Assembly: GCF_039908635.1 (NCBI RefSeq)
Contig: NZ_CP150918.1
Location: 1,612,001-1,676,000 of the forward strand
DNA from: Pseudomonas purpurea
GTDB taxonomy: Bacteria > Pseudomonadota > Gammaproteobacteria > Pseudomonadales > Pseudomonadaceae
Length of the DNA stretch: 64,000 nucleotides
Direction of reading: 5' to 3'
Numbering within the stretch: the stretch's first letter is position 1; each line of letters begins with the position of its first letter. Positions 53,889-62,554 of the stretch are shown piece by piece. Below the pieces are notes generated by a model. That model made no database searches, was not told the origin of the DNA, and saw only the letters and a program-made list of their open reading frames with translations. The translations under genes were made by a program, and so were the position numbers.

Positions 53889-55013
53889 ATGCCGCTACAC
53901 GTTCTGGACAGTCTGTCCGCCATCGCGCCTCATGAATGGGATGCATTGGTGCCCCAGGCTCAGCCGTTTCTACGCCATGCGTTCCTGAGTGCGCTGGAAG
54001 ACAGTGGCAGCCTGGGCGCACATTCCGGCTGGCGGCCCGAGCACCTGCTGCATATTGAAAACGGTCAAGTGCTGGCGGCATTGCCCAGCTACCGCAAATG
54101 GCATTCCTATGGTGAGTACGTCTTCGACCATGCCTGGGCCGATGCCTGTGAGCGTGCCGGGATCGACTATTACCCCAAGCTGCTGAGCGCCGTGCCGTTC
54201 AGTCCCGTCAGCGGGCCGCGCTTGTTGGTGGCAGCGGGGCAGGACGGGATGGAACTGCTCAAGAGTGTGCCCGGATACCTGGAGATCGAAGGGCTGTCCA
54301 GCGCCCACGTCAACTTCACCGACCCGTTCACCGATGCCGCGTTGGCCGGGCAACCGGGGTGGCTGCAACGTGTCGGTTGCCAGTATCACTGGCAGAATCG
54401 CGGTTACCGGGATTTTCAGGACTTCCTCGATGCCTTGAGTTCGCGCAAGCGCAAGCAGATGCGCAAGGAGCGTGAGCAAGTGATGGGACAGGGCATCGAC
54501 TTCGAATGGCTTGAGGGGCATCAACTTGATCAGGCGCAGTGGGATTTTGTCTACGCCTGCTACGCCAATACCTACGCGGTGCGCAGGCAAACGCCGTACC
54601 TGACGCGGGAATTTTTCAGCCTGTTGGCCGAGCGCATGCCGGAAGCGATTCGGGTGGTCCTGGCCAAACAAGGTTCACGCCCGGTGGCCATGGCCTTCAG
54701 CCTGGTGGGAGGCGAGTGTTTTTACGGGCGCTACTGGGGCTGTGTGGCGGAGTTCGATCGCCTGCATTTCGAAACCTGTTTTTACCAGGGCATGGACTAC
54801 GCCATCGCCAACGACTTCCAGCGTTTCGATGCCGGTGCCCAGGGCGAACACAAGTTGATCCGTGGTTTTGAGCCGGTGATCACCCATTCCTGGCACTACT
54901 TGCGGCATGCCGGGCTGAAGGCGGCGGTGAATGACTTTCTCACCCAGGAGCGTGCCGGGGTGCTGGCGTACGCCGAAGAAGCGAGGACCGCCTTGCCGTA
55001 TCGGCAGGACTGA
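53889..55013 (+). CDS. FemAB/GNAT-like acyltransferase family protein (COG3146-type)
   Basis: The 374-residue protein has FLRHAFLSALEDSGS, ALPSYRKWHSYGEYVFDHAWADA, LSSRKRKQMRKEREQV, YGRYWGC, LHFETCFYQGMDYAI and FDAGAQGEHKLIRGF. These match the 'peptidoglycan biosynthesis/GNAT' family DUF482. The catalytic role is unproven; it probably moves an acyl or aminoacyl group. It lies between the porin and aqpZ. Confidence 0.87.
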   Translation: MPLHVLDSLSAIAPHEWDALVPQAQPFLRHAFLSALEDSGSLGAHSGWRPEHLLHIENGQVLAALPSYRKWHSYGEYVFDHAWADACERAGIDYYPKLLSAVPFSPVSGPRLLVAAGQDGMELLKSVPGYLEIEGLSSAHVNFTDPFTDAALAGQPGWLQRVGCQYHWQNRGYRDFQDFLDALSSRKRKQMRKEREQVMGQGIDFEWLEGHQLDQAQWDFVYACYANTYAVRRQTPYLTREFFSLLAERMPEAIRVVLAKQGSRPVAMAFSLVGGECFYGRYWGCVAEFDRLHFETCFYQGMDYAIANDFQRFDAGAQGEHKLIRGFEPVITHSWHYLRHAGLKAAVNDFLTQERAGVLAYAEEARTALPYRQD

Positions 55014-55031
55014 TCCTCGCCGCCTCAGGCT

Positions 55032-55730
55032 TTAGCTGTCTTCCTTGCCCAGCCAGCGGTAGGTGATCCCGCCGATGACTGCTCCGAGAATCGGCGCGAG
55101 CCAGAACAGCCACAATTGCTGGATCGCCCACCCACCGACGATCAGCGCCGGGCCGGTGCTGCGGGCCGGGTTGACCGAGGTGTTGGTGACCGGAATCGAG
55201 ATCAGGTGGATCAGCGTCAGCGTCAGGCCAATGGCAATCGGCGCCAGGCCGGCCGGCGCACGTTTGTCGGTGGCCCCGAGGATGATCAGGATGAACATCG
55301 CAGTCATCACCAACTCAGTGACAAACCCCGCCGCCATCGAGTAGCCGCCGGGCGAGTGTTCGCCGTAGCCGTTGGACGCCAGCCCACCGGCCAGTGCGAA
55401 GCCGGGTTTTTCACTGGCGATGAAGTACAGCAGCGCGGCAGCAATCACCCCGCCCAGCACTTGGGCGACGATGTAGGCCGGCAACTCCTTGGCCGGGAAC
55501 CGTCCGCCGACCACCAACCCGACCGAAACCGCCGGGTTGAGATGGCAGCCCGAGATGTGGCCAATGGCGAAGGCCATGGTCAGCACCGTCAGGCCGAAGG
55601 CCAGGGACACCCCGAGCAGGCCGATCCCCACATTGGGGAACGCCGCCGCCAGCACCGCACTGCCGCAACCGCCCAACACCAGCCAAAACGTGCCCAACAA
55701 TTCTGTAGCCGAACGTTTGAATAAAGACAT
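55032..55730 (-). CDS. aqpZ: Aquaporin Z
   Basis: The 232-residue protein has six membrane helices and two NPA loops, [11 protein letters not shown] and [13 protein letters not shown]. The Arg after the second NPA is the selectivity-filter Arg. The short pore-lining residues and length match AqpZ (231) rather than GlpF. It conducts water. The ATG at 55730 has GGACACGTT upstream. Confidence 0.95.
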   Translation of the reverse strand: MSLFKRSATELLGTFWLVLGGCGSAVLAAAFPNVGIGLLGVSLAFGLTVLTMAFAIGHISGCHLNPAVSVGLVVGGRFPAKELPAYIVAQVLGGVIAAALLYFIASEKPGFALAGGLASNGYGEHSPGGYSMAAGFVTELVMTAMFILIILGATDKRAPAGLAPIAIGLTLTLIHLISIPVTNTSVNPARSTGPALIVGGWAIQQLWLFWLAPILGAVIGGITYRWLGKEDS

Positions 55731-55825
55731 GAACGTGTCCTGTCAAGTTAACGCTGCCGTTGTGCATCCAGCAGATGGACTACAGAACCATCTCCAGAAC
55801 CTAGCCTGAGTACAGCAGGGATTTT

Positions 55826-55837
55826 CTGGAATTCCAG
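55826..55837. promoter_or_regulatory. 12-bp palindrome upstream of aqpZ
   Basis: CTGGAATTCCAG is a perfect palindrome about 96 bp upstream of the aqpZ start. It may be an operator. No regulator is assigned. Confidence 0.3.
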
Positions 55838-55840
55838 TCG

Positions 55841-55879
55841 AACAAAAACGCCAGAGCCCCTGATCAAGAGGCTCTGGCG
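55841..55879 (-). terminator. Rho-independent terminator of the ABC transporter gene
   Basis: On the minus strand CGCCAGAGCC-N11-GGCTCTGGCG is followed by TTTTTGTT. It lies 34 bp past the stop of the ABC gene and before aqpZ. Confidence 0.88.
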
Positions 55880-55912
55880 TGTATCGCTGATCTAATGAGG
55901 GAGTGGTGTTGA

Positions 55913-57745
55913 TCAATCGATCCCGACAAATCCTCCGGTCTGGTGTTGCCACAGTCGTGCATACAAACCGCCATGGGCCAGCAGTTCGGCGTGGCTGCCG
56001 CTTTCGGCAATCCGGCCTTTCTCCAGCACGACCAGGCGATCCATGCGGGCGATGGTCGAGAGCCGGTGCGCGATGGCGATCACGGTCTTGCCTTGCATCA
56101 GGGTTTCCAGGCTTTCCTGGATCGCGGCTTCGACTTCCGAGTCCAGCGCCGAGGTGGCTTCGTCCATGATCAGGATCGGCGCGTCCTTGAGCAGCACCCG
56201 GGCGATAGCGATCCGCTGGCGCTGGCCGCCGGAGAGCTTCACGCCGCGTTCACCGACATGGGCGTCGAAACCGGTGCGGCCCTGGGCGTCCGACAGCTGC
56301 GGGATGAACTCGTCGGCGCGGGCCTTGCGCACCGCCTCCCAAAGCTCTTCATCGGAGGCGTCGGGCTTGCCGTAAAGCAGGTTGTCACGGATCGAGCGGT
56401 GCAGCAGCGAGGTGTCCTGGGTGATCATGCCGATGCGCTCGCGCAGGCTTTCCTGGGCCACCTCGGCGATGTTCTGGCCATCGATCAGGATCTGCCCTTC
56501 CTGCACGTCATAGAGGCGCAGCAGCAGGTTGACCAGGGTCGATTTGCCTGCGCCCGACGGACCGATCAAGCCAATCTTTTCACCGGCTTTGATGGTCAGG
56601 TTGAGGTCGCTGATGATTCCGCTTTTCTTGCCGTAGTGGAACGCCACGTGCTCGAAGCGCACTTCGCCACGAGGTACTTGCAGGCGCGGTGCCTGTTCGA
56701 GGTCGGTGACGCTGACCGGTTGGGCAATGGTTTGCAGGCCGTCCTGGACCATGCCGATGTTTTCGAAAATGCCGTTCACCACCCACATGATCCAGCCCGA
56801 CATGTTGACGATGCGGATCACCAGGCCGGTCGCCAGCGCTATCGCGCCGACTGAGATCAGCGACTGGCTCCACAGCCACAGGGCGAGGGCCGTGGTGGCG
56901 ACGATCAGCAAGCCGTTCATGCTGGTGATGACCACGTCCATGCTGGTGACGACGCGGCCGGCCAGTTGGGTCTTCTCGGTCTGTTCTTCGATGGCTTCGC
57001 GGGCGTACTGCTGCTCGTAGTGGGTGTGGGCGAACAACTTCAGCGTGGTGATGTTGGTGTAGCCGTCGACGATGCGCCCCATCAGTTTGGAGCGCGCATC
57101 GGAAGACACCACCGAGCGTTCCTTGACCCTGGGCACGAAGTAGCTCAAGGCGCCGATGTAGCAGGCGATCCAGACCAGCAGCGGGATCATCAGGCGCCAG
57201 TCGGCTTCGGCGAACAGCACCAGCGAACTGATGGCATAGATCACCACGTGCCACAGCGCGTCGACCGCTTGTACCGCGGAATCGCGCAGGGAGTTGCCAG
57301 TTTGCATGATGCGCTGGGCGATGCGCCCGGCGAAATCATTCTGGAAGAAATTGAGGCTCTGTTTGAGCACGTAACTGTGGTTTTGCCAGCGAATCATGCT
57401 GGTCATGCCGGGGCTCAATGTTTGATGCACCAGCAGGTCATGCAGGCCGAAGAACACTGGCCGCAGGATCAACGCCACCACGGCCATCCACGCCAGTTCG
57501 ACGGCATGGACCTTGAAAAAATCGGGATTGGGCGTGCCCTGTGCGAGGTCGATGATGCGGCTCAGGTAGCTGAACAGCGCCACTTCAATGAGGGCGGCAA
57601 ACAGCCCGACCACCAGCAGGGCGGCAAAGCTTGGCCAGACCTGGCGCAGGTAGTAGGTATAGAAAGGAAGAACCCGATCCGGCGGAGCGGCGGTCGGGGC
57701 GTCACGGAAAATATCGATCAGTTTTTCGAAACGACGATAGAGCAT
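55913..57745 (-). CDS. ABC exporter, fused permease/ATPase
   Basis: The 610-residue protein has six membrane helices (about 35-335) and an ATPase domain with Walker A GLIGPSGAGKSTLV, signature KLSGGQRQR and Walker B ILIMDEATSALD. The H-loop is in AIAHRLST. It is a half-transporter that would act as a dimer, in the MsbA/MdlB class. The substrate is not evident. It is downstream of ppiA by 80 bp and ends at a clear terminator. Confidence 0.93.
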   Translation of the reverse strand: MLYRRFEKLIDIFRDAPTAAPPDRVLPFYTYYLRQVWPSFAALLVVGLFAALIEVALFSYLSRIIDLAQGTPNPDFFKVHAVELAWMAVVALILRPVFFGLHDLLVHQTLSPGMTSMIRWQNHSYVLKQSLNFFQNDFAGRIAQRIMQTGNSLRDSAVQAVDALWHVVIYAISSLVLFAEADWRLMIPLLVWIACYIGALSYFVPRVKERSVVSSDARSKLMGRIVDGYTNITTLKLFAHTHYEQQYAREAIEEQTEKTQLAGRVVTSMDVVITSMNGLLIVATTALALWLWSQSLISVGAIALATGLVIRIVNMSGWIMWVVNGIFENIGMVQDGLQTIAQPVSVTDLEQAPRLQVPRGEVRFEHVAFHYGKKSGIISDLNLTIKAGEKIGLIGPSGAGKSTLVNLLLRLYDVQEGQILIDGQNIAEVAQESLRERIGMITQDTSLLHRSIRDNLLYGKPDASDEELWEAVRKARADEFIPQLSDAQGRTGFDAHVGERGVKLSGGQRQRIAIARVLLKDAPILIMDEATSALDSEVEAAIQESLETLMQGKTVIAIAHRLSTIARMDRLVVLEKGRIAESGSHAELLAHGGLYARLWQHQTGGFVGID

Positions 57746-57825
57746 CAGATAAACGCCCGTGTACGGGCTCTCCTTATGGATGTGAGCGACGTCCGAACGC
57801 GGCGTCGCTCAAAACTACCCACGCA

Positions 57826-58389
57826 TTAGTCGATGCGCTTGGCCGACTTTATCAGCACCGGGTCGACAGGCACATTCTGCATGCCTTGTTTGGTGGTGGT
57901 CTGGGAGTTGACGATGATGTCCACCACGTCCATGCCTTTGACCACTTTGGCGAATACTGCGTAACCGGCATCACGACCCGGGTCGAGGAACGCGTTGTCC
58001 GCTACGTTGATGAAGAACTGGCTGGTGGCCGAGTCCGGGTTCGAGGTACGGGCCATCGACAGGGTGCCGCGTACGTTATGCAGACCGTTGCTGGCTTCGT
58101 TCTTGATCGGTGGGTTGGTGTCTTTTTGCTGCATTTGCTGGGTGAAACCACCGCCCTGAACCATGAACCCCGGGATCACACGGTGGAAAATGGTGTTGGT
58201 GTAAAAGCCCTTGTCGACGTACTCAAGGAAGTTTTTGGTACTGATCGGCGCCTTGACCGGGTCCAGTTCGATTTCGATCTGGCCATTGGTGGTGTCCAGC
58301 AACACGTGTGGCGCCTTGGCGGGCGTGGCAGCCATCAGGTTGGTGGCGAACAGGACTGCGCCTGTGACGAGGGCGATTTTTTTCAGCAT
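57826..58389 (-). CDS. ppiA: Periplasmic peptidyl-prolyl cis-trans isomerase A (cyclophilin)
   Basis: The 187-residue precursor has a signal peptide ([14 protein letters not shown]) and a cyclophilin domain with the active-site segment [20 protein letters not shown] and [17 protein letters not shown]. It speeds proline isomerisation in the periplasm. It starts three bases after the hydrolase stop, so the two are co-transcribed. Confidence 0.95.
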   Translation of the reverse strand: MLKKIALVTGAVLFATNLMAATPAKAPHVLLDTTNGQIEIELDPVKAPISTKNFLEYVDKGFYTNTIFHRVIPGFMVQGGGFTQQMQQKDTNPPIKNEASNGLHNVRGTLSMARTSNPDSATSQFFINVADNAFLDPGRDAGYAVFAKVVKGMDVVDIIVNSQTTTKQGMQNVPVDPVLIKSAKRID

Positions 58390-58392
58390 GGT

Positions 58393-59196
58393 TCAGTGAT
58401 CCTGGGTAGTAGTGTCGACTGTGGTTAGAAAGTGCAGCAGGGTTTGGTTGAAGCGGTGCGGCTGATCCAGCGGGGTGGCGTGACGCGAATCGTCGATCAC
58501 CACCAGCCGCGCATCGGGCAGCAGTTTTACATAGGTTTCTTTCAGCGCGACGGGCGTGTAGTCACGGTCGGCGCTGATGATCAGGGTTGGACAGGTGACC
58601 CGTGAAAGTCGTTCCTGAACCCCCCAGCCAACGATGGCATCGAAGCTGGCGAGATAAGCACGTTTGTCGTTTTTTGCCCAGCGTTCGGCCATTTTTTGCC
58701 GCAGGTCAGTCTGCTCCGGTTTGGGGAACAGCCTGGCGCCCAGTGCCTTGCCAATGGTGGCGAGGCTGAGCAGGCGCATCAGGCTCCAGCGCTTGAACCA
58801 TTGCCAGGCATCATTGGCGGTGCGCACTTTGACTTCCGGGGCGCTGTTGACGATGCACAGGCTCTTGAGCAGCGCCGGCTGATCGACCGCCAGTTGAAAG
58901 CCGATCATGCCGCCCATCGACAGGCCGACCACGTGTACCGGCCCCAGTTTCAAATGCTCGATCAGCGCGATCAGGTCGGCGCTGAAACTGGCGATGCTGT
59001 AGCGTTCGCGGGGTTTGTCGGAGCGGCCATGGCCGCGCACATCGGGAAGGATCAGCCGATAACGCGCCGATAAATCGGCAATCTGCATTTCCCAATCCAG
59101 TGTGCTGGAGCCCAGGCCATGCACCAGAATCAGCGGGGTGCCGTGACCATATTCTTCGTAGTGCAGGGTGCAACCTTCATGTTCGAAATAGGCCAT
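58393..59196 (-). CDS. Alpha/beta hydrolase
   Basis: The 267-residue protein has an oxyanion segment LILVHGLGSSTLDW, the nucleophile elbow GLSMGGMIGF with Ser, a likely Asp in IISADRDYTPV and the His in DDSRHATPLDQP. It resembles 3-oxoadipate enol-lactonase-type hydrolases, but no pca genes are nearby and the substrate is unknown. It lies 27 bp after the LysR gene on the same strand. Confidence 0.9.
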   Translation of the reverse strand: MAYFEHEGCTLHYEEYGHGTPLILVHGLGSSTLDWEMQIADLSARYRLILPDVRGHGRSDKPRERYSIASFSADLIALIEHLKLGPVHVVGLSMGGMIGFQLAVDQPALLKSLCIVNSAPEVKVRTANDAWQWFKRWSLMRLLSLATIGKALGARLFPKPEQTDLRQKMAERWAKNDKRAYLASFDAIVGWGVQERLSRVTCPTLIISADRDYTPVALKETYVKLLPDARLVVIDDSRHATPLDQPHRFNQTLLHFLTTVDTTTQDH

Positions 59197-59223
59197 GGCT
59201 GAACTCCTTTCAGGCCGGTGGTG

Positions 59224-60147
59224 TCAGGCTTGCTGGGGCGCGGCGAAAGGCGCATCCAGCGGCGCGGTGTCAAAGGTACGCAACAGCTCGACAAGAATTT
59301 GCGTGGCCGGGCCGAGCGGTTTGTCCTTGTTCGAATACAGATAAAACGTCGGGTGCCGGCTCCCGCCCTGGTCCAACGGTAGCAGCTTGAGCACGCCTTC
59401 CTTGAGTTCGCGTTCAATCATGTGCCGGGGCAGCCAGGCAAACCCCAGGCCGCTGCCGACGAAAGTCGCGGCGGTGGCCAGGCTGCCGACGGTCCAGCGT
59501 TGTTCCGCGCCGAGCCAGCCGACATCCCGTGGCTGTTGGCGGCCGGAGTCGCGGATCACCACTTGCAGTTGGCTTTCGAGGTCCTGGAAGTTCAGCTCCC
59601 GGTTGAGCCGGTGCAGGGCATGTTCGGGGTGGGCGACCGCGACGAATTCGACATCGCTCAACTCGGCACCCAGGTAACCCGGAATGCTGAAACCGCTGAT
59701 GGCCAGGTCGGCCACGCCTTCGAGCAGCACTTCCTCGACGCCCGACAGCACTTCTTCGCGCAGGCGCACGCGGCAGCCACGGCTCTGCGGCATGAACGCG
59801 GTCAAGGCGCGCACCAGCCGGGCGTTGGGGTACGCGGCATCGACCACCAGCCGCACTTCGGCTTCCCAGCCTTGTTCCATGTGGTGCGCGAGGTCTTCGA
59901 GCTGGCTGGCCTGTTTCACCAGTTGCCGGGAGCGGCGCAGCAGCACGCCGCCCGCCTCGGTGAGCACAGCCTTGCGCCCGTCGATGCGCAGCAACGGCAC
60001 GCCGAGCTGGTCCTGCATGCGGGCCACGGTGTAGCTCACGGAGGACTGGGAGCGGTGCAGCGCTTCGGCTGCCTGGGCAAAACCGCCATGGTCGACCACC
60101 GCTTGCAGCGTTCGCCATTGATCCAGGGTCACGCGGGGCGCTTTCAT
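59224..60147 (-). CDS. LysR-family transcriptional regulator
   Basis: The 307-residue protein begins MKAPRVTLDQWRTLQAVVDHGGFAQAAEALHRSQSSVSYTVARMQ, a standard LysR HTH. It heads a likely unit with the hydrolase, ppiA and the ABC gene, and is divergent from the small secreted protein gene with a 49-bp gap. Its target could be any of these. Confidence 0.92.
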   Translation of the reverse strand: MKAPRVTLDQWRTLQAVVDHGGFAQAAEALHRSQSSVSYTVARMQDQLGVPLLRIDGRKAVLTEAGGVLLRRSRQLVKQASQLEDLAHHMEQGWEAEVRLVVDAAYPNARLVRALTAFMPQSRGCRVRLREEVLSGVEEVLLEGVADLAISGFSIPGYLGAELSDVEFVAVAHPEHALHRLNRELNFQDLESQLQVVIRDSGRQQPRDVGWLGAEQRWTVGSLATAATFVGSGLGFAWLPRHMIERELKEGVLKLLPLDQGGSRHPTFYLYSNKDKPLGPATQILVELLRTFDTAPLDAPFAAPQQA

Positions 60148-60196
60148 GATGAGCTCCTCTTGTCCTAAGCTGGCAGTTCTTATTGGAGACTGCCGA

Positions 60197-60526
60197 ATGA
60201 AAAAACTGTGTTGTGTGATGGCGGGTTGTGCGGTGCTGGCGATGTTGCCGTTGACGGCGTTTGCCTATCCGATTGAGGTTCACAAAGAGCTCAACGGGCT
60301 GAAGGTCGACTACAACGCGTATGACACCGATAACGACATCGGCTCCCTTCAGGTGAACAACTACGGCCCCGTCGATGTGGCGTGCAAGGTGGTGTTCAAT
60401 AACGGCCCGGAAGCACCGCGTACCCGCAAGCTCGACATACCCGCCGGCACGCACAAAAGTGCTACCGCCAAGTTCACCCGCACTATTATCAAGCTGCGTA
60501 TCAACCTGAGCTGCACCCCGAAATAG
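60197..60526 (+). CDS. Small secreted protein of unknown function
   Basis: The 109-residue protein has a signal peptide MKKLCCVMAGCAVLAMLPLTAFA and a mature domain with a pair of cysteines (VACKVVF and LSCTPK) that could form a disulphide. The mature sequence has alternating beta-type pattern. The family is common in Pseudomonas without known function. I chose ATG 60197 (TTGGAGACTGCCGA upstream). Confidence 0.85.
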   Translation: MKKLCCVMAGCAVLAMLPLTAFAYPIEVHKELNGLKVDYNAYDTDNDIGSLQVNNYGPVDVACKVVFNNGPEAPRTRKLDIPAGTHKSATAKFTRTIIKLRINLSCTPK

Positions 60527-60534
60527 CATCAAGC

Positions 60535-60583
60535 TCCTGTGGGAGCGAGCAAGTCGGATCGCCGCATCGCCGCTCCCACAGGA
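60535..60583. repeat. REP-type palindrome after the small secreted gene
   Basis: TCCTGTGGGAGCG...CGCTCCCACAGGA is a perfect 13-base inverted repeat with a 23-base loop, a compact relative of REP family 2. It lies nine bases after the stop. Confidence 0.75.
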
Positions 60584-60708
60584 CATGCTCCGCTTATAAA
60601 CGAATTTATTGATGGTTTATAGCAGTTATTTGCGCTTTTTCATCGATATGACTCTGTTTAACCTTCACTCCATCGACTTACAGCATTCACCGATGGAGGC
60701 TACATCCC

Positions 60709-61308
60709 ATGTCCCGCGTTCTGATCATCGAAAGCAGCGCCCGCCAGCAAGACTCGGTATCGCGTCAACTGACCCAGACCTTCATCAACCAGTGGAAAGC
60801 CGCTCACCCGGCCGACCAGATCACCGTCCGTGACCTGGCCACCGACCCGGTGCCGCACCTGGATGCCAACTTGCTGGGCGGCTGGATGAAACCCGCCGAG
60901 CAGCGCAACGAAACCGAACAGGCATCGCTGGCACGTTCCAACCAGTTGACCGATGAATTGCTGGCCGCCGATGTGCTGGTCATGGCCGCGCCGATGTACA
61001 ACTTCGCGATCCCGAGCACCCTCAAGGCCTGGCTCGACCACGTACTGCGTGCCGGTGTGACCTTCAAGTACACCGACACCGGCCCGCAAGGTTTGCTCAG
61101 TGGCAAACGTGCCTATGTGCTGACCGCTCGCGGTGGCATCTATGCCGGCAGCACTTCCGATCATCAGGAACCGTACCTGCGTCAGGTCATGGCGTTCATC
61201 GGTATCCATGACGTCACGTTCATTCACGCCGAAGGCATGAACCTGGGCGGGGACTTCCACGAGAAGGGCCTGAACCAGGCCAACGCCAAGCTGGCGCAAG
61301 TGGCCTGA
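60709..61308 (+). CDS. azoR: FMN-dependent NADH-azoreductase
   Basis: The 199-residue flavodoxin-fold protein has SSARQQDSVSRQLT (FMN phosphate loop), AAPMYNFAIPSTLKAWLDHV and LTARGGIYAG. The length and motifs match AzoR (about 200). It reduces azo compounds and quinones with NADH. GGAGGCTACATCCC precedes the ATG. Confidence 0.93.
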   Translation: MSRVLIIESSARQQDSVSRQLTQTFINQWKAAHPADQITVRDLATDPVPHLDANLLGGWMKPAEQRNETEQASLARSNQLTDELLAADVLVMAAPMYNFAIPSTLKAWLDHVLRAGVTFKYTDTGPQGLLSGKRAYVLTARGGIYAGSTSDHQEPYLRQVMAFIGIHDVTFIHAEGMNLGGDFHEKGLNQANAKLAQVA

Positions 61309-61417
61309 GCCGTTAATCGCCAGATAATCACCTGATGATTAAGTAGCGCCTGCGCACCCCCTTCAAGCCGGTTCGCGCATCGAACCTCCCTTTGCACTTG
61401 TTGCTCCTGAGTGCTGT

Positions 61418-61457
61418 AGCCCGATTGAACGCTTTAGCGAGATCGGGCTTTTTTTTG
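61418..61457 (+). terminator. Rho-independent terminator downstream of azoR
   Basis: AGCCCGAT-N16-ATCGGGCT is followed by a run of eight T residues. Confidence 0.9.
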
Positions 61458-61485
61458 CCTGGGATTTTGTGGCCGGGTACGGACC

Positions 61486-61575
61486 AGTGGGAGCGAGCTT
61501 GCTCGCGATAGCGGTGCGTCATTCAACAATGATGTCGACTGACACTCCCTCTTCGCGAGCAAGCCCGCTCCCACA
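61486..61575. repeat. REP doublet, family 2, copy 3
   Basis: GTGGGAGCGAGCTTGCTCGCG and its inverse CGCGAGCAAGCCCGCTCCCAC enclose about 40 bp. The orientation is opposite to the copies at 23249 and 37992. Confidence 0.85.
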
Positions 61576-61645
61576 GGTGTTGGCTGACTGTTCGCGATAA
61601 CGGGCAAAACCCGCTATCGTCGCCGCCATTCAAGACGAGGCGAGC

Positions 61646-62512
61646 ATGGGCTATCTACTATTTGTCACGCTGATCCAGGCGTTTTCCTTCAGTTTGATCG
61701 GCGAGTACCTGGCCGGGCATGTCGACAGCTATTTTGCGGTGCTGGTGCGGGTGGTGCTGGCGGGGCTGGTGTTCATTCCGCTGACCCGCTGGCGTCAGGT
61801 CGAGCCGGCGTTCATGCGTGGCATGTTGCTGATCGGCGCGTTGCAGTTTGGCGTGACCTATGTCTGCCTGTACCTGAGCTTCCGGGTGCTGACGGTGCCG
61901 GAGGTCTTGTTGTTCACCATCCTTACGCCGCTGCACGTGACGTTGATCGAAGACGCTCTGAATCGGCGTTTCAATCCTTGGGCACTGGTGGCGGCATTGG
62001 TCGCCGTGCTGGGGGCGGCGGTGATTCGTTATGACCGCATCAGCCCGGATTTCTTCATGGGCTTTGTGCTGCTGCAACTGGCCAACTTCACCTATGCCGC
62101 CGGGCAGGTGTTGTACAAACACCTGGTGGCGAAGCACCCGAGTGACCTGCCGCATTACCGGCGTTTCGGCTATTTCTACCTGGGGGCGCTGGCAGTGGCG
62201 TTGCCGGCGTTTCTGCTGTTCGGCAAACAGAACTTCTTGCCTGAAGCGCCGTTGCAGTGGGGCGTGCTGGTGTTCCTCGGGCTGGTCTCCACGGCGTTGG
62301 GTTTGTACTGGTGGAACAAGGGCGCGTGCCTGGTGAATGGCGGGACACTGGCGGTGATGAACAACCTGCATGTGCCGGTGGGGCTGCTGCTCAACCTGCT
62401 GATCTGGAATCAGCATGAAGAACTGGGACGGCTGATGTTTGGAGGGATGGTGATTCTGGCGGCAGTGTGGATCAGCCGGTTGGGTGTGCGCTCACCCGCG
62501 GTTGCACACTAA
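61646..62512 (+). CDS. EamA/DMT-superfamily transporter
   Basis: The 288-residue protein has ten predicted helices: LIQAFSFSLIGEYLAGHVDSY, then LVRVVLAGLVFIPLTRW with the family Arg, and a second half beginning FFMGFVLLQLANFTYAAG. It probably exports amino acids or related compounds. The substrate is unknown. A short REP-like palindrome follows. Confidence 0.9.
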   Translation: MGYLLFVTLIQAFSFSLIGEYLAGHVDSYFAVLVRVVLAGLVFIPLTRWRQVEPAFMRGMLLIGALQFGVTYVCLYLSFRVLTVPEVLLFTILTPLHVTLIEDALNRRFNPWALVAALVAVLGAAVIRYDRISPDFFMGFVLLQLANFTYAAGQVLYKHLVAKHPSDLPHYRRFGYFYLGALAVALPAFLLFGKQNFLPEAPLQWGVLVFLGLVSTALGLYWWNKGACLVNGGTLAVMNNLHVPVGLLLNLLIWNQHEELGRLMFGGMVILAAVWISRLGVRSPAVAH

Positions 62513-62515
62513 ACT

Positions 62516-62543
62516 CCTGTGGGAGCAGGCTCGCACCCACAGG
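62516..62543. repeat. Short REP-like palindrome between convergent genes
   Basis: CCTGTGGG-AGCAGGCTCGCA-CCCACAGG is an 8-bp perfect stem between the EamA and MscS-type genes. Confidence 0.6.
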
Positions 62544-62554
62544 GGGATGGGGTG

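Larger units (their letters stand above)
61309..61645. other. 337-bp intergenic region after azoR
   Basis: It holds an intrinsic terminator at 61418-61457 whose distance from azoR (about 110 bp) is large enough for a separate small transcript, then a REP doublet at 61486-61575. No protein frame is convincing. Confidence 0.6.

Noticed and set aside
20503..61575. Repeated palindromes considered as a CRISPR array
   Set aside because: The repeats are dispersed, inverted in pairs and lack regular unique spacers. They are REP elements.
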